Positions 1 through 11,891 are shown, counted from the first letter of the stretch. The stretch is 64,000 nt of DNA from Desertibacillus haloalkaliphilus (GCF_019039105.1 NZ_JAHPIV010000003.1:1-64000); one strand, 5' to 3'. Made by a program: numbers and translations. Notes: generated by a model not told the origin, from the letters alone.

Positions 1-149
1 AAGTATATAGGACAGTAAGAGTTACGTGTTTTTTTATGCCCAAATTTTCACGAAACCCCAACAAATATTATAGAGCCATTTTTAGAGACAAAAAAATAAC
101 AGCACAGAGATGAACCGTCTGTCCTGTCAGTATTCTAATATACTATTTC

Positions 150-1229
150 TTAATGAAGCACCTCTTCAATATGAAGGTCCTGCATTGTTATTAACTTCAA
201 TACTTCTCCTGTCGTTACCAGCTTAACGATAGGTCGTGTCGGTGCTTGTTGGTCGATATAAAGAATATCAGCTTCTTCACCATTAGATAAACGAACGCGC
301 GTTCCGATCGAAAAATTCAAAAGACTATTGAGAAGCGTCTGAACGACACGATGGTCTAACTGCCCAAATTGATCTTTTGAGATCAGCTCAAGCACTTTAA
401 ATGGTGATTGCTTTGAACGATAATAGCGCTCAGAGGTCATCGCATGATATATATCAGCAACTGCGCAAATCTTGCTATTCTGATGATTCTTTTTGGCTGT
501 TGTCCCTAGGGGGTAGCCACTACCATCCTCGCGCTCATGATGCTGTAATACAGCTAGAAGCACTCGCTCTGAAACACCTGTTATCCCTTTTAACATTTGG
601 TAACTATAAATCGGGTGCTTTTTAACCTCTTCATACTCTGCAGCATATAGGGCGCCTTTTTTCCTTAGGACCGTTTCAGAGATTCTTGCCATCCCACAAT
701 CACAAAGTGCACCAGCAATCCCTAACTCTATCCATTCCCCTTTAGTTAAGCCGATTTTCTTACCTAAATAGGCCGATAAAATGCTAACTGCAACCGCATG
801 ATGGTATAAATAGTCTTCCTTCGTCTGATAATGGTGAAGCGAAAACACATGGGATGGATGGCGAATCACTTCTTCGAGCAGCGGCATGATGAGAGCTCGA
901 ATATTTATGATTTCAATCTTTTTACCAGACTGCCATGATTTAAATTCCTTTTTATAATTGTTAACTGCCTGTAAATATAGTTCTATGAAAGTTTTTTGTT
1001 TTGTTGGTGTTGATTCCACCCTTTCTTCGGTGATTTCAGGAGGACGAAAATCGTCTCCATTAATTAATTTGTCCTCGACAATAACGGAATCAATTAAAAA
1101 AGCATCAAGAACTTGCAAGTGCTCTTCGGTTAACACAGTTTTTTTGCGTACCAGCGGGTGATTTGTTAATGCTTTTACATCTTCAGCTAAAATACAGCCT
1201 TCTTGAAGCTGCTTAGTTTTTACCTTCAT
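150..1229 (-). CDS. HD-GYP domain protein, degenerate metal site
   Basis: A 359-residue protein with an N-terminal region of about 130 residues and a C-terminal HD-GYP domain, the fold of cyclic-di-GMP phosphodiesterases. The signature HHERxDGSGYP is present at about residues 230-240. The HD motif itself is altered: where the family has HDxGK, this protein reads CDCGM (about 176-180), so one metal-ligand histidine and the lysine are missing. Catalysis is therefore doubtful, and a sensory or binding role is possible. It lies just beyond gyrA in the same direction but behind gyrA's terminator, so it probably has its own promoter. As I recall, alkaliphilic bacilli carry an HD-GYP gene at this locus. 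The family call is firm; the activity is not. Confidence 0.85.
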   Translation of the reverse strand: MKVKTKQLQEGCILAEDVKALTNHPLVRKKTVLTEEHLQVLDAFLIDSVIVEDKLINGDDFRPPEITEERVESTPTKQKTFIELYLQAVNNYKKEFKSWQSGKKIEIINIRALIMPLLEEVIRHPSHVFSLHHYQTKEDYLYHHAVAVSILSAYLGKKIGLTKGEWIELGIAGALCDCGMARISETVLRKKGALYAAEYEEVKKHPIYSYQMLKGITGVSERVLLAVLQHHEREDGSGYPLGTTAKKNHQNSKICAVADIYHAMTSERYYRSKQSPFKVLELISKDQFGQLDHRVVQTLLNSLLNFSIGTRVRLSNGEEADILYIDQQAPTRPIVKLVTTGEVLKLITMQDLHIEEVLH

Positions 1230-1246
1230 ATGAATCTCCTCTTAAA

Positions 1247-1273
1247 AACGATATAGACTAAGGATATATCGTT
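1247..1273. repeat. Inverted repeat upstream of the HD-GYP gene
   Basis: Nine-base arms (AACGATATA and TATATCGTT) lie at 1247-1255 and 1265-1273, 18 bases before the HD-GYP start. The position suits an operator or a 5' UTR hairpin, but no regulator is recognisable. Confidence 0.4.
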
Positions 1274-1362
1274 ATAATATAAAAACAGGCCACGGGCGGT
1301 CATAGTACTTTATACATGAATGACGAACATACTCTAGTTATTAACTACTAGTATATCGTAAA

Positions 1363-1395
1363 AAAAAGAGGAATTCAGTAATTATTCCTCTTTTT
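1363..1395. terminator. gyrA terminator (bidirectional)
   Basis: Arms AAAAAGAGGAAT (1363-1374) and ATTCCTCTTTTT (about 1383-1395) form a hairpin with A/T tails on both sides. It ends gyrA on the minus strand immediately after its stop and can also work on the plus strand. Confidence 0.8.
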
Positions 1396-1403
1396 TCACT
1401 CAT

Positions 1404-3950
1404 CTATTCATCTGTCTCATCTTCAGTAGTCGGTTGATTCACCTCTTCGATATCATCAGTGGTGCCCTCCTCAGTCAGTTGCTCTTCCTCTGACTGGGAC
1501 TCTTCAGTCTCATCGACGTCTTCATCATCAATATTGACTTTAGCCACCGTTGAAACTTCCTCGTCATCGCCAACACGGATTAAGCGTACACCCTGAGTGT
1601 TACGGCCTGTTGTTGAAATATCATCAATATGAAGACGAATAACTATACCACTTGCCGTAATAATCATCAGATCCTCATCTTGAGATACGATCTTCAATGC
1701 AACAACAGTTCCATTTCTATCGGTTAAGTTACACGTCTTAATCCCTTTACCGCCACGGTTTTGAATACGGTATTCTTCAACTGGTGTGCGCTTACCGTAC
1801 CCTTTATCCGTTACGATGAGTACATCATGATGGCTTTCAACGATATCCATGCCGACAACACAGTCATCTTCGCTTAAGGTCACCCCTTTTACACCGGCAG
1901 CGGTACGTCCCATTAAGCGTACATCCTCTTCATGGAAACGAATGGTCATACCAAGTTTTGTACCAATCATCATCTCTTGATTTCCATCGGTGAGACGAAC
2001 ACCATGCAATTCATCATCTTCTTTTAAGTTTATTGCAAATAATCCACCTTTGCGGATATTAGCAAATGAAGATAGCTGTGTTCGCTTGGAGACACCACGT
2101 TTAGTCGTGAAGAAGAGGTAATGGTCATCTTTAAACTCTTCAATTGGTATGACCGTACTAATATACTCTCCTTGCTCAATTTGAAGAAGGTTTATGATTG
2201 GAATTCCTTTTGCTGTACGTCCAAGCTCAGGTATCTCATAGCCCTTCAAACGATACACTTTTCCTTTATTGGTAAAGAATAAAATCGTATGGTGTGAGTT
2301 TGTCGTAAATAGATGTTGAACAAAGTCATCATCATTTGTCCCCATCCCTTGAATTCCCTTACCACCACGTTTCTGACTACGATACGTTGATATCGGCAGG
2401 CGTTTGATATACCCATGGTGTGTAATCGTGATGACAACGTTTTGTCTAGGAATTAGATCCTCATCCTCAAATGAATCATCACCAACAGTAATCTCTGTGC
2501 GGCGTTCATCATTGAACTTCTCTTTCACTTCTACGAGTTCTTCACGAATAATTTCGAGAACCTTTTCTTCGTCAGCTAGTATCGCTTTTAATTCGGCAAT
2601 ACGAGCTGTTAGTTCTGCATATTCATTTTCAATTTTATCGCGCTCTAGCCCTGTTAAACGCTGTAAACGCATATCTAAAATCGCTTGTGCTTGATCGTAA
2701 CTTAGAGAGAAATTCTCCATCAGTCCATTACGAGCAATTTCAGTTGTTTGCGAGTTACGGATCAAGGAGATCACTTCATCGAGATGATCAAGTGCGATAC
2801 GTAAACCTTCTAAAATATGTGCTCGAGCTTCCGCTTTGCGCAATTCAAATGCTGTTCTTCGCTTAATAACAACCTTTTGATGTTCAAGGTAGTGATACAA
2901 ACACTCTTTTAAGTTTAGAACCTTCGGCCTTCCCTCAACAAGCGCAAGCAAATTAATGCCGAAACTTGTCTGAAGTGCGGTTTGTTTAAATAAGTTATTT
3001 AATAGCACATTCGCATTGGCATCACGTCGGACTTCTATGACGATTCTCATTCCGTTTCGGTCAGATTCGTCACGGAGGTCCGTAATACCTTCAATCTTTT
3101 TATCACGGACAAGCTCTGCTATTTTTTCAATCAACTTGGCTTTATTCACTTGATATGGAATCTCATTTACGATAATTTTTTGCTTACCGTTTGCTTGCTC
3201 TTCAATTTCCGTTTTTGCTCTAAGTGTTATCGAGCCTCGCCCTGTTTGATAGGCTTTTCTAATTCCAGATCGACCGAGAATTTCAGCTCCTGTCGGGAAA
3301 TCTGGTCCAGGAATAAACTCCATTAACTCTGGAATACTAATATCAGGATTTTTACTAAGCTCAAGAACCCCATCAATCACTTCCCCTAGTTGGTGCGGGG
3401 GAATATTTGTTGCCATACCAACAGCGATACCTGACGCCCCGTTCACCAGCAGGTTAGGAAAACGTGCAGGTAAGACAACGGGCTCTCTTTCAGAACCATC
3501 ATAGTTGTCTTGATAGTCAATCGTATCTTTATTAATATCACGAACCAATTCCATTGAGATTTTCGACATTTTTGCTTCTGTATAACGCATCGCTGCCGCT
3601 GCATCTCCATCGATTGAACCGAAGTTACCATGTCCGTCTACTAACATATAGCGGTAACTGAAATCCTGCGCCATCCGCACCATCGTCTCATATACAGCTG
3701 AATCACCATGTGGATGGTACTTACCAATAACCTCTCCAACGATACGAGCTGATTTCTTATATGCCTTATCAGGTGTCATTCCTAGTTCATTCATCGCAAA
3801 CAAAATCCGACGATGAACTGGTTTTAACCCATCCCTAACATCAGGAAGAGCACGACTTACGATTACACTCATTGCATAATCCATAAAAGACGACTTCATC
3901 TCTTGACTAATATTTATTTCTTTAACTCTGGATTGCTCCATGTCAGCCAT
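1404..3950 (-). CDS. gyrA: DNA gyrase subunit A
   Basis: The breakage-reunion subunit of DNA gyrase, which with GyrB introduces negative supercoils. The catalytic tyrosine is Y123 in the MRYTE context. The quinolone-determining region has the susceptible-type S84 and E88 (HGDSAVYE). The GyrA box QKRGGKG falls at about residues 526-532 and starts the DNA-wrapping C-terminal domain. The protein is 848 residues and ends in a strongly acidic tail of about 45 residues, longer than I would expect; such tails modulate wrapping in some gyrases. It lies 85 bp downstream of gyrB in the same direction, the usual Bacillus arrangement. Confidence 0.98.
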   Translation of the reverse strand: MADMEQSRVKEINISQEMKSSFMDYAMSVIVSRALPDVRDGLKPVHRRILFAMNELGMTPDKAYKKSARIVGEVIGKYHPHGDSAVYETMVRMAQDFSYRYMLVDGHGNFGSIDGDAAAAMRYTEAKMSKISMELVRDINKDTIDYQDNYDGSEREPVVLPARFPNLLVNGASGIAVGMATNIPPHQLGEVIDGVLELSKNPDISIPELMEFIPGPDFPTGAEILGRSGIRKAYQTGRGSITLRAKTEIEEQANGKQKIIVNEIPYQVNKAKLIEKIAELVRDKKIEGITDLRDESDRNGMRIVIEVRRDANANVLLNNLFKQTALQTSFGINLLALVEGRPKVLNLKECLYHYLEHQKVVIKRRTAFELRKAEARAHILEGLRIALDHLDEVISLIRNSQTTEIARNGLMENFSLSYDQAQAILDMRLQRLTGLERDKIENEYAELTARIAELKAILADEEKVLEIIREELVEVKEKFNDERRTEITVGDDSFEDEDLIPRQNVVITITHHGYIKRLPISTYRSQKRGGKGIQGMGTNDDDFVQHLFTTNSHHTILFFTNKGKVYRLKGYEIPELGRTAKGIPIINLLQIEQGEYISTVIPIEEFKDDHYLFFTTKRGVSKRTQLSSFANIRKGGLFAINLKEDDELHGVRLTDGNQEMMIGTKLGMTIRFHEEDVRLMGRTAAGVKGVTLSEDDCVVGMDIVESHHDVLIVTDKGYGKRTPVEEYRIQNRGGKGIKTCNLTDRNGTVVALKIVSQDEDLMIITASGIVIRLHIDDISTTGRNTQGVRLIRVGDDEEVSTVAKVNIDDEDVDETEESQSEEEQLTEEGTTDDIEEVNQPTTEDETDE

Positions 3951-4035
3951 CTAGTTAACCTCCATAACATCCATTCATCTTCTTAAACGACGTTTGCTAA
4001 AACATGATCTTCATTTAGTTTGTCCAGCCCATGAT

Positions 4036-5982
<1,947 letters not shown>

Positions 5983-6120
5983 TTAATTGCTGTTATTAAT
6001 AAATTTCAATGTAATTTACCTAAAACGTATGTTAAGCCCCGAATAACAACGGAGCTTAAGAAAAAAGTTACTAACAAAAAAACAAAAAGAGGCTTTAGCC
6101 ACTTGTGATAATTTTTGATC

Positions 6121-6402
6121 CTATTCTTGTTGTGAATCAATATCTGCGTAACTATCGAATTCTGAAATGACTTGAGCTCTTCGCTTTAATGTAACGGACG
6201 AAATCGGGGAAAAATAAACGTGTTCTTCAGTGACAACAATGGACTTTGTTAGATCTTCCGAAATCTCAATAATTTGGTTCGATTTACGAAAAGCATCTAG
6301 AAAGTCTGTTGTATCACTAGAGGTGTTTTCCATTTCACTATCCAAAATCGCAACGACATCCTTAGACCGAATGACAGTATCTCCCCCTAAATGAATAAAC
6401 AA
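6121..6402 (-). CDS. remB: RemB/YaaB (DUF370) matrix regulator
   Basis: A 93-residue protein beginning MFIHLGGDTVIRSKDVVAI, typical of the DUF370 family that includes RemA and RemB. In B. subtilis these are DNA-binding regulators of biofilm-matrix genes. It sits between recF and gyrB as in B. subtilis. Start is TTG, supported by GAGGTGG four bases upstream. The upstream recF stop (6412) is only nine bases away, so translation is probably coupled. Confidence 0.9.
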   Translation of the reverse strand: MFIHLGGDTVIRSKDVVAILDSEMENTSSDTTDFLDAFRKSNQIIEISEDLTKSIVVTEEHVYFSPISSVTLKRRAQVISEFDSYADIDSQQE

Positions 6403-6411
6403 GTGTCCACC

Positions 6412-7527
6412 TCATTTCACTTTATTAATTTCGCCTTGCTTGACGAGATAAGTTGCTGCTTGATCAAGTGTCTCATGGTCAATGCCATCCACACTTGTAG
6501 TTGTAACAAAAGTTTGGATTTTACCTTGAATGGTATTTAACAAATGTGATTGCCTGTAATCGTCTAATTCCGATAACACATCATCAAGAAGTAAGATTGG
6601 GTATTCACCGACTTTGGAATGAATTAATTCAATTTCGGCTAATTTAAGAGAAAGAGCAGTCGTACGCTGCTGTCCTTGTGAACCAAACGTTTGGACATCC
6701 TTACCGTTCACAGTGAATCCAACATCATCCCGATGCGGGCCGACAAGTGATGTCCCGCGACGGATTTCTTTATCCTTGACACCTTCAAAAGCCGTAAATA
6801 GTTCTTCTTCTATGTTCGTCAAATCCATCTCTTCTGATACGTTAAAAGATGGTTTATATTGTAAAATTAACTTCTCCTTGCCACGGCTAATATCAAAATG
6901 AATTTGCTCGGCCCACGATTGTAATCGTTGCAAAAATTCAAAGCGCCTCTTTACGACATTAGCAGCAGCTGTCACAAGCTGGGTCGTCAAGACATCGAGC
7001 ATCGCTTCATTCTGGCGATTCTTATAGAGGTCCTTCAGCAAGTGGTTCCGTTGCTTAAGTACTTTGTTGTAAATCCCTAAGTGGTACAAATAAACAGGAT
7101 TAATTTGACCAATCTCCATATCAATAAAACGACGCCGTACTTGCGGACTTCCCTTAACTAGATTTAAATCTTCAGGTGCAAACATCACAACGTTAAACGC
7201 GCCGATATACTCACTCAATTTACGTTGTTCTAACGCATTTAATTTAACCTTCTTCCCTTTTGAAGAAATAATGACGCTTAATGATAACGATCCGCTCCGC
7301 TTTTCTACTCTACCTTCTATTTTACCATATTCTCGGTCCCAACTGATAAGATCTTTATCACGGGACGTTCGATGTGATTTTGCCATCGCTAGGACATAAA
7401 TGGCTTCCATCACATTTGTTTTCCCTTGGGCATTTTCACCAAGGATCAAATTTACTTTGTTATCAAATTTAATTGATGTTTGTCCATAATTACGATAGTT
7501 CGCCAATTGTAGTTCTTTTATATGCAA
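6412..7527 (-). CDS. recF: DNA replication and repair protein RecF
   Basis: An SMC/ABC-like ATPase that helps load RecA at gaps and stalled forks. Walker A is GENAQGKTN near residue 30; the signature-type segment [19 protein letters not shown] and the Walker [13 protein letters not shown] lie near the C-terminus. Length 371 matches the family. The start is TTG with an AGGGGG sequence upstream. It is in the dnaN-yaaA-recF-remB-gyrBA order of Bacillus. The 39-bp gap from yaaA suggests co-transcription. Confidence 0.96.
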   Translation of the reverse strand: MHIKELQLANYRNYGQTSIKFDNKVNLILGENAQGKTNVMEAIYVLAMAKSHRTSRDKDLISWDREYGKIEGRVEKRSGSLSLSVIISSKGKKVKLNALEQRKLSEYIGAFNVVMFAPEDLNLVKGSPQVRRRFIDMEIGQINPVYLYHLGIYNKVLKQRNHLLKDLYKNRQNEAMLDVLTTQLVTAAANVVKRRFEFLQRLQSWAEQIHFDISRGKEKLILQYKPSFNVSEEMDLTNIEEELFTAFEGVKDKEIRRGTSLVGPHRDDVGFTVNGKDVQTFGSQGQQRTTALSLKLAEIELIHSKVGEYPILLLDDVLSELDDYRQSHLLNTIQGKIQTFVTTTSVDGIDHETLDQAATYLVKQGEINKVK

Positions 7528-7566
7528 AGGGATGCCCCCTTTTTCAAACTGAAAATAAATAAAATC

Positions 7567-7782
7567 TTATGAAACAACAACGAATGTTCCGATATCAGGA
7601 ATATCAACTTCATCTCCAGCATAAAGTTTCTTCCCACGTCGTTGTTCTTGTTCTCCGTTTAAATAGACGTCATATTCCGATAAAAACCATTTAGCCATCC
7701 CCCCAGTATCAATGACAGCCGCTTCTTTTAATAATTGTCCTAATGTGATGTACTCGGTTGTTATTTTGATTTCTTCTGCCAT
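7567..7782 (-). CDS. yaaA: S4-domain RNA-binding protein YaaA
   Basis: A 71-residue single S4 domain protein. The pattern TLGQLLKEAAVIDTGGMAKWFL...VYLNGEQEQRRGKKLYAGDEV is the S4 RNA-binding fold. In B. subtilis YaaA is linked to ribosome assembly. It lies between dnaN and recF as in other bacilli. A 330-bp gap with two hairpins separates it from dnaN, so a separate promoter is likely. Confidence 0.9.
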   Translation of the reverse strand: MAEEIKITTEYITLGQLLKEAAVIDTGGMAKWFLSEYDVYLNGEQEQRRGKKLYAGDEVDIPDIGTFVVVS

Positions 7783-7855
7783 CTCGACTCACTCGCTTTC
7801 TAATGTTTTGTTCAGGTAGCTAAACAGTCCTTCACCATCAACAAGACTGTAACGC

Positions 7856-7910
7856 TGATTTGCGGCTCACTAATGAGAAACGATCTTTCACACCAATGAG
7901 CCGCAAATCA
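7856..7910. repeat. 14-nt perfect inverted repeat between dnaN and yaaA
   Basis: Arms TGATTTGCGGCTCA (7856-7869) and TGAGCCGCAAATCA (7897-7910) are perfectly complementary across a 27-base loop. No T-run follows on either strand, so it is not a typical terminator. It sits in the leader side of yaaA-recF. Confidence 0.6.
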
Positions 7911-8019
7911 ACAATTATTCATACGTAAATAGAAGGTAAAAAAGTCTATATAGTGTCTATTGTACTAAACTTTATCGTTCTTCGCCAATACATTTCACTT
8001 AGCGAGGCATTGACATTGA

Positions 8020-8098
8020 AAAAAGGCTGTCTGAGCAAGTAGTCACCGCCCCATGTCATGTAGAGATACGAGGTGAACACCAATTTCTCAGACAGCCT
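8020..8098 (-). terminator. dnaN terminator with an unusually long loop
   Basis: On the minus strand, AGGCTGTCTGAG (8098-8087) pairs with CTCAGACAGCCT (8035-8024), followed by a T-run. The two arms are separated by 51 bases, far longer than a normal terminator loop. A small inner pairing (TCACC with GGTGA) could partly fold the loop. Confidence 0.75.
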
Positions 8099-8111
8099 CC
8101 ATTTTTATTTT

Positions 8112-9254
8112 CTAGTATGTCCGAACAGGTGAGAACAAATGTAAGGTGTTGTCATTGTCTACCGGACGAACAACAAATGGACTCATGGCCCCTGTAAAAA
8201 CGATATGGATTTCTTCGCTATCAATAACTTTCAAGGCATCAATCACGTTTTTGCCGTTAAAGGAAATACGTAATTCTTCTCCTTGTATTTCTTTACTCTG
8301 CACTTCCTCAGTTACTTTTCCTACTTCTGGAGTAATTGAGGTGATTTCGATTGCACCATGCTCTAATGTTTTTAAATTGATGACATTATTCTTACCCTCT
8401 CTCGAAAGAAGCAATGCCCTCTCAAGAGTTTGTAATAATCCTTTCGTTTGCAGCGTAAGATCTGTTTTAGAGTGTGTTGGAATCATGTTTTTCGTTACTG
8501 GATATTTGCCATCAAGTAAACGCGAGAAAAATAGTAAATTCTTCAATTTAAATAGCACTTGATTTTCAGTAACAACAATATCAATCAGCTCATCAGAGTC
8601 ATCAAGAACTTTGCTCAACTCATTTAAACTCTTCCCAGGGATCACAACATTTGAAAACTGCAGACTTTCAACATTTGTTTCAATCACAGCTTTCCTCATT
8701 GCTAAACGGTGACTGTCTGTTGCAGTACAACTCAACGTCCCGCCTTCCGCTTCAAAGTTTACACCTGTTAACACCGGGCGTGTTTCCTGAGTGGACACTG
8801 CAAACCCCGTTTGTCGAATGATGTTTTTTAATAAGTCTTGTTGCATACGAAATGTATTGTCTTCTTCAACTTGTGGCAAGCGAGGATACTCTTCTGGATC
8901 CAATCCGTTTAAGTTGAAGACAGAAGACCCTGCACGTAATGTCGTTGCAAACTGGTCTTGGACAATAATTTCAATTTGGCCTTCGGGTAACTTCTTTACT
9001 ATTTCAGCAAAAAATTTGGCCTGTAAAACGATGCTTCCAGGTTCAATCACTTTAACTAATTCCTTATCATCCTGTTCAGTCGGGATAAAACTTTCAATCG
9101 AAATATCAGAGTCACTACCAGTTAATGTTACTCCTGTTTGGTCGGCATGAATCTTAATCCCTGTTAAGATCGGAATTGTTGTTCGAGATGATACAGCTTT
9201 TGTGACATGCTGAACGCTATGTACGAAATGTTCACGAGCGATAACAAAATGCAT
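8112..9254 (-). CDS. dnaN: DNA polymerase III beta clamp
   Basis: The sliding clamp that tethers DNA polymerase III to DNA. The 380-residue length, the start MHFVIAREHFVHSVQHVTKAV, the internal SCTATDSHRLAMRK segment and the end LFSPVRTY are all typical of beta clamps. It has an ATG start preceded by GGAG. It is transcribed away from dnaA through the unwinding region. The 186-bp gap to dnaA holds replication-origin elements. Confidence 0.98.
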   Translation of the reverse strand: MHFVIAREHFVHSVQHVTKAVSSRTTIPILTGIKIHADQTGVTLTGSDSDISIESFIPTEQDDKELVKVIEPGSIVLQAKFFAEIVKKLPEGQIEIIVQDQFATTLRAGSSVFNLNGLDPEEYPRLPQVEEDNTFRMQQDLLKNIIRQTGFAVSTQETRPVLTGVNFEAEGGTLSCTATDSHRLAMRKAVIETNVESLQFSNVVIPGKSLNELSKVLDDSDELIDIVVTENQVLFKLKNLLFFSRLLDGKYPVTKNMIPTHSKTDLTLQTKGLLQTLERALLLSREGKNNVINLKTLEHGAIEITSITPEVGKVTEEVQSKEIQGEELRISFNGKNVIDALKVIDSEEIHIVFTGAMSPFVVRPVDNDNTLHLFSPVRTY

Positions 9255-9280
9255 AATGAAACTCCTTTATTATTATTATT

Positions 9281-9327
9281 TATTTAATTAATAGTAATAG
9301 TACTAGGGCCTGTGGGTTTGTGGAAAA
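9281..9327 (-). promoter_or_regulatory. oriC unwinding element with DnaA-trio
   Basis: Reading plus-strand 9289-9306 from 3' to 5' gives GAT CAT GAT AAT GAT AAT; five of the six triplets fit the DnaA-trio rule (G/A)A(T/A). A short GC-rich block (GGGCC, 9306-9310) and a near-match DnaA box TGTGGAAAA (9319-9327) flank it, and an AT-rich run follows. This is the layout of the B. subtilis basal unwinding system. Function is inferred. Confidence 0.75.
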
Positions 9328-9362
9328 GTAGTAATATAACCAATAGATATAGCCTATACACA

Positions 9363-9402
9363 TGTGGATAATGTGTGCATAGGCTTAACTTAGTTATACA
9401 CA
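9363..9402. promoter_or_regulatory. DnaA boxes between dnaA and dnaN
   Basis: Two perfect consensus boxes: TGTGGATAA at 9363-9371 and TTATACACA at 9394-9402. They lie between the dnaA stop and the unwinding element, as in the incC part of the Bacillus origin. The first lies inside an imperfect palindrome (about 9352-9386). Confidence 0.75.
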
Positions 9403-9440
9403 TAAGGATAGACTTTTATTTTTGAAAAGAGGCTCAAAAT

Positions 9441-10793
9441 CTATGATCGCAATTTCTCGATAATGTCATCAATTTGTTTTTTCAAGTCATCATCACTAGA
9501 GAGTAACTTTGAGATTTTTTCGTGTGCATGGATGACTGTCGTGTGATCACGCCCGCCAAATTCGCCACCAATCTTGGGTAGAGAGGCATCCGTTAACTCT
9601 CTCGATAGATACATGGCGATTTGTCTTGGAAATGCGACGGTTTTCGTTCTTTTTTTTGCTTTAAAATCTTCTAACTTTACACTAAAGTGCTCACCGACTG
9701 TTTTTTGGATATCAACAATCGTAATTACTTTTGGCTTAGAGTTAGGGATAATATCTTTTAGAGCCTCCGCTGCTAGATCGGCATTCATATCTTGGTTAAT
9801 AAGAGATGAATAGGCGACTACGCGTATTAATGCCCCTTCTAGTTCACGGATATTCGTATCTATTTGGTTAGCGATATAAAGCATGACCTCATTAGGGATA
9901 TCGAGGTTTTCCGCCTTTGCTTTTTTTCGTAGAATCGCAATTCGAGTTTCTAAGTCTGGCGGTGTGATATCGGTAATGAGACCCCACTCAAACCGTGAGC
10001 GTAGTCGGTCCTCTAATGTCGGAATTTCCTTTGGCGGTCGATCACTAGAGATAACAATTTGCTTACTTTCCTCATGCAAGGCATTAAACGTATGGAAAAA
10101 TTCCTCTTGTGTTTGTTCTTTTCCAGCAAGAAACTGAATATCATCTATTAGCAGCACATCAACGTTTCGATATTTATTGCGGAAATTGACTGCTTTATTA
10201 TCCCGAATCGAATTAATAAACTCATTCGTGAATTTTTCTGATGATAGATAGACGACCTTAGCATTTGGATTATGGTCAATCACATAATGACCAATTGCAT
10301 GCATTAAATGCGTTTTCCCTAAACCAACTCCCCCATAAATAAATAACGGGTTATACGCTTTCGCTGGTGCCTCAGCTACAGCTAATGAAGCCGCATGAGC
10401 GAAGCGGTTCCCTGACCCGATAACAAATGTGTTAAACGTATATTTTGGGTTCAGCATGCTTTTGGGAATCTCATTATTGGCTTGATCAGCTTCCTGTGGT
10501 GCTTTTTGAACCTGTTGTTCAACGGTAAATTCATCATCTAGTTGATTCTGGGGAATAATAAACTTAACCGCTAGTTTAGACCCGGTAATTTCATTAAGCG
10601 TTTCTGAAATTAACGTAGAATAACGGTTTTCTAGCCAGTCCCTGGCGAATTCATTTGGAGCAGTAATTGTAATCGTATCCTGATCAATTGCGTTTGCTTT
10701 TGTTGCTTTTAACCAAGTTTCAAAACTCGGTTTACTTACTTTTGTTTCGATTTCAGCCAACGCTTTATCCCATAAATCGGCGATATTCTCCAA
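9441..10793 (-). CDS. dnaA: Chromosomal replication initiator DnaA
   Basis: The AAA+ initiator that binds DnaA boxes and unwinds oriC. Domain I ([16 protein letters not shown], to about residue 85), a short linker, then the AAA+ domain with Walker A GGVGLGKT and Walker B LLIDDIQF, then the DNA-binding domain IV with signature [11 protein letters not shown]. It is 450 residues long, the normal size. The start is TTG, as I recall for B. subtilis dnaA, with a strong AAGGAGG site upstream. DnaA boxes upstream of the gene suggest autoregulation. Confidence 0.98.
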   Translation of the reverse strand: MENIADLWDKALAEIETKVSKPSFETWLKATKANAIDQDTITITAPNEFARDWLENRYSTLISETLNEITGSKLAVKFIIPQNQLDDEFTVEQQVQKAPQEADQANNEIPKSMLNPKYTFNTFVIGSGNRFAHAASLAVAEAPAKAYNPLFIYGGVGLGKTHLMHAIGHYVIDHNPNAKVVYLSSEKFTNEFINSIRDNKAVNFRNKYRNVDVLLIDDIQFLAGKEQTQEEFFHTFNALHEESKQIVISSDRPPKEIPTLEDRLRSRFEWGLITDITPPDLETRIAILRKKAKAENLDIPNEVMLYIANQIDTNIRELEGALIRVVAYSSLINQDMNADLAAEALKDIIPNSKPKVITIVDIQKTVGEHFSVKLEDFKAKKRTKTVAFPRQIAMYLSRELTDASLPKIGGEFGGRDHTTVIHAHEKISKLLSSDDDLKKQIDDIIEKLRS

Positions 10794-10984
10794 AAGGTGC
10801 CCCTCCTTTTTGCTTAAAAGTCATAATCTATGAAAAAAGGTAATGAGCTAAAACAATGCAAACAATAGTAGCTGTACACCTTTTGTATAACCCCGTGGAA
10901 ACTAATGAATAATTATAAATCACAACTTTTATGTGGAATAATATATAATATAGTAGAAAAATGACATATACTCATTTTCAACAA

Positions 10985-11251
10985 GTTGTGGACAAGCTTT
11001 ACAAACAGCTTTAGAGAACTGTCCACAAAGTTACCCACAGACTGTGGATATTAATATGTCCCAAAATAGTTTTCCACGAGTGAAAACAAATACATAATAG
11101 CAAAATTAATCAGTTAAGGCAAGGTTTTTGGACGTTTATCCACAACACTCTATACCTTGTGTATTGGTATTATCCACAACACTAGATGATGTGTATATCC
11201 TGTCGATAAATTTGAGGACGGGAAAAAATATGTCGAAAAACGTTATCCACA
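10985..11251. other. oriC DnaA-box cluster (upstream half of the origin)
   Basis: Three perfect DnaA boxes TTATCCACA lie at 11136-11144, 11170-11178 and 11243-11251. One-mismatch boxes are at 10987-10995 (TGTGGACAA), 11031-11039 (TTACCCACA) and 11043-11051 (TGTGGATAT); weaker ones are at 11019-11027 and 11070-11078. The cluster is between dnaA and rpmH, where the first half of the Bacillus origin lies. The stretch 11252-11500 is AT-rich and I see no gene in it. Confidence 0.9.
11201..11237 (+). promoter_or_regulatory. Spo0A-like boxes in oriC
   Basis: TGTCGAA at 11231-11237 matches the Spo0A box exactly, and TGTCGAT at 11201-11207 has one mismatch. The first is six bases from a perfect DnaA box. 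In B. subtilis Spo0A binds such boxes at oriC and limits initiation as sporulation begins. Occupancy here is inferred. Confidence 0.45.
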
Positions 11252-11505
11252 GGCGAGTGATGTCTATATGTACAAAGAAGTTATTAAGTTGCGATCGAAG
11301 GTATTGTCATTTTTTTTGGCTATCTCGAGGAGGTTATTTATTAGAGAGGGAGAAATTGTCGGGCGGGATATTTAAAAATAGAGTAGATTTTTTATTAATT
11401 ACAAAGTAAAATGGATCTTTGTAAAGAACTCTAGGTCTTATACGCATTGATAAAGGAGTTTTTACGATTGTTGATCATTATAAATGATTTAAATTTGATT
11501 TGAAC

Positions 11506-11535
11506 TTGACATTTGCCTTTGAATTTCCTTATAAT
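11506..11535 (+). promoter_or_regulatory. rpmH promoter (sigma-A type)
   Basis: Consensus -35 TTGACA (11506-11511) and -10 TATAAT (11530-11535) with an 18-bp spacer, about 45 bases before rpmH. Confidence 0.85.
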
Positions 11536-11581
11536 TTACAAGAATGTCTATGTTGAGTTTATCCTCAGGGAGGTGTTATAA

Positions 11582-11719
11582 ATGAAAAAACCTACTTTCC
11601 AACCTAATAATCGTAAGCGTAAAAAAGTACACGGTTTCCGTGCGCGCATGAGCACAAAGAACGGCCGTAAAGTTTTGGCTCGTCGCCGTCGTAAAGGGAG
11701 AAAAGTATTATCTGCATAG
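11582..11719 (+). CDS. rpmH: 50S ribosomal protein L34
   Basis: A 45-residue basic protein starting [19 protein letters not shown] and ending [12 protein letters not shown], the universal L34 pattern. ATG start with GGGAGGTG upstream and a consensus promoter at 11506-11535. It heads the rightward cluster rpmH-rnpA-spoIIIJ-jag. A terminator directly after the stop probably reduces read-through into rnpA. Confidence 0.97.
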   Translation: MKKPTFQPNNRKRKKVHGFRARMSTKNGRKVLARRRRKGRKVLSA

Positions 11720-11745
11720 GCCACTGATTGTCAGTGGTCTTTTTC
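11720..11745 (+). terminator. rpmH terminator/attenuator
   Basis: CCACTGA (11721-11727) pairs with TCAGTGG (11731-11737) and is followed by TCTTTTTCT. It starts right after the rpmH stop. Confidence 0.8.
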
Positions 11746-11891
11746 TACTATTAATAAGTGGAATTGTCGTTTGTTTTGTGAAAAAAGGTTTAAATCGCTC
11801 GATTACATATATTTTTGAATGTGTATGTAGTAGTGAATCTAAATATAGATGATAAGCATGTGCTGGCAGAAGAGATCTGAGGTGTAGCGGT

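Noticed and set aside
11128-11409. Open frame of 93 codons in oriC
   Set aside because: It reads through DnaA boxes and an AT-rich region, has no ribosome site and resembles no protein family.
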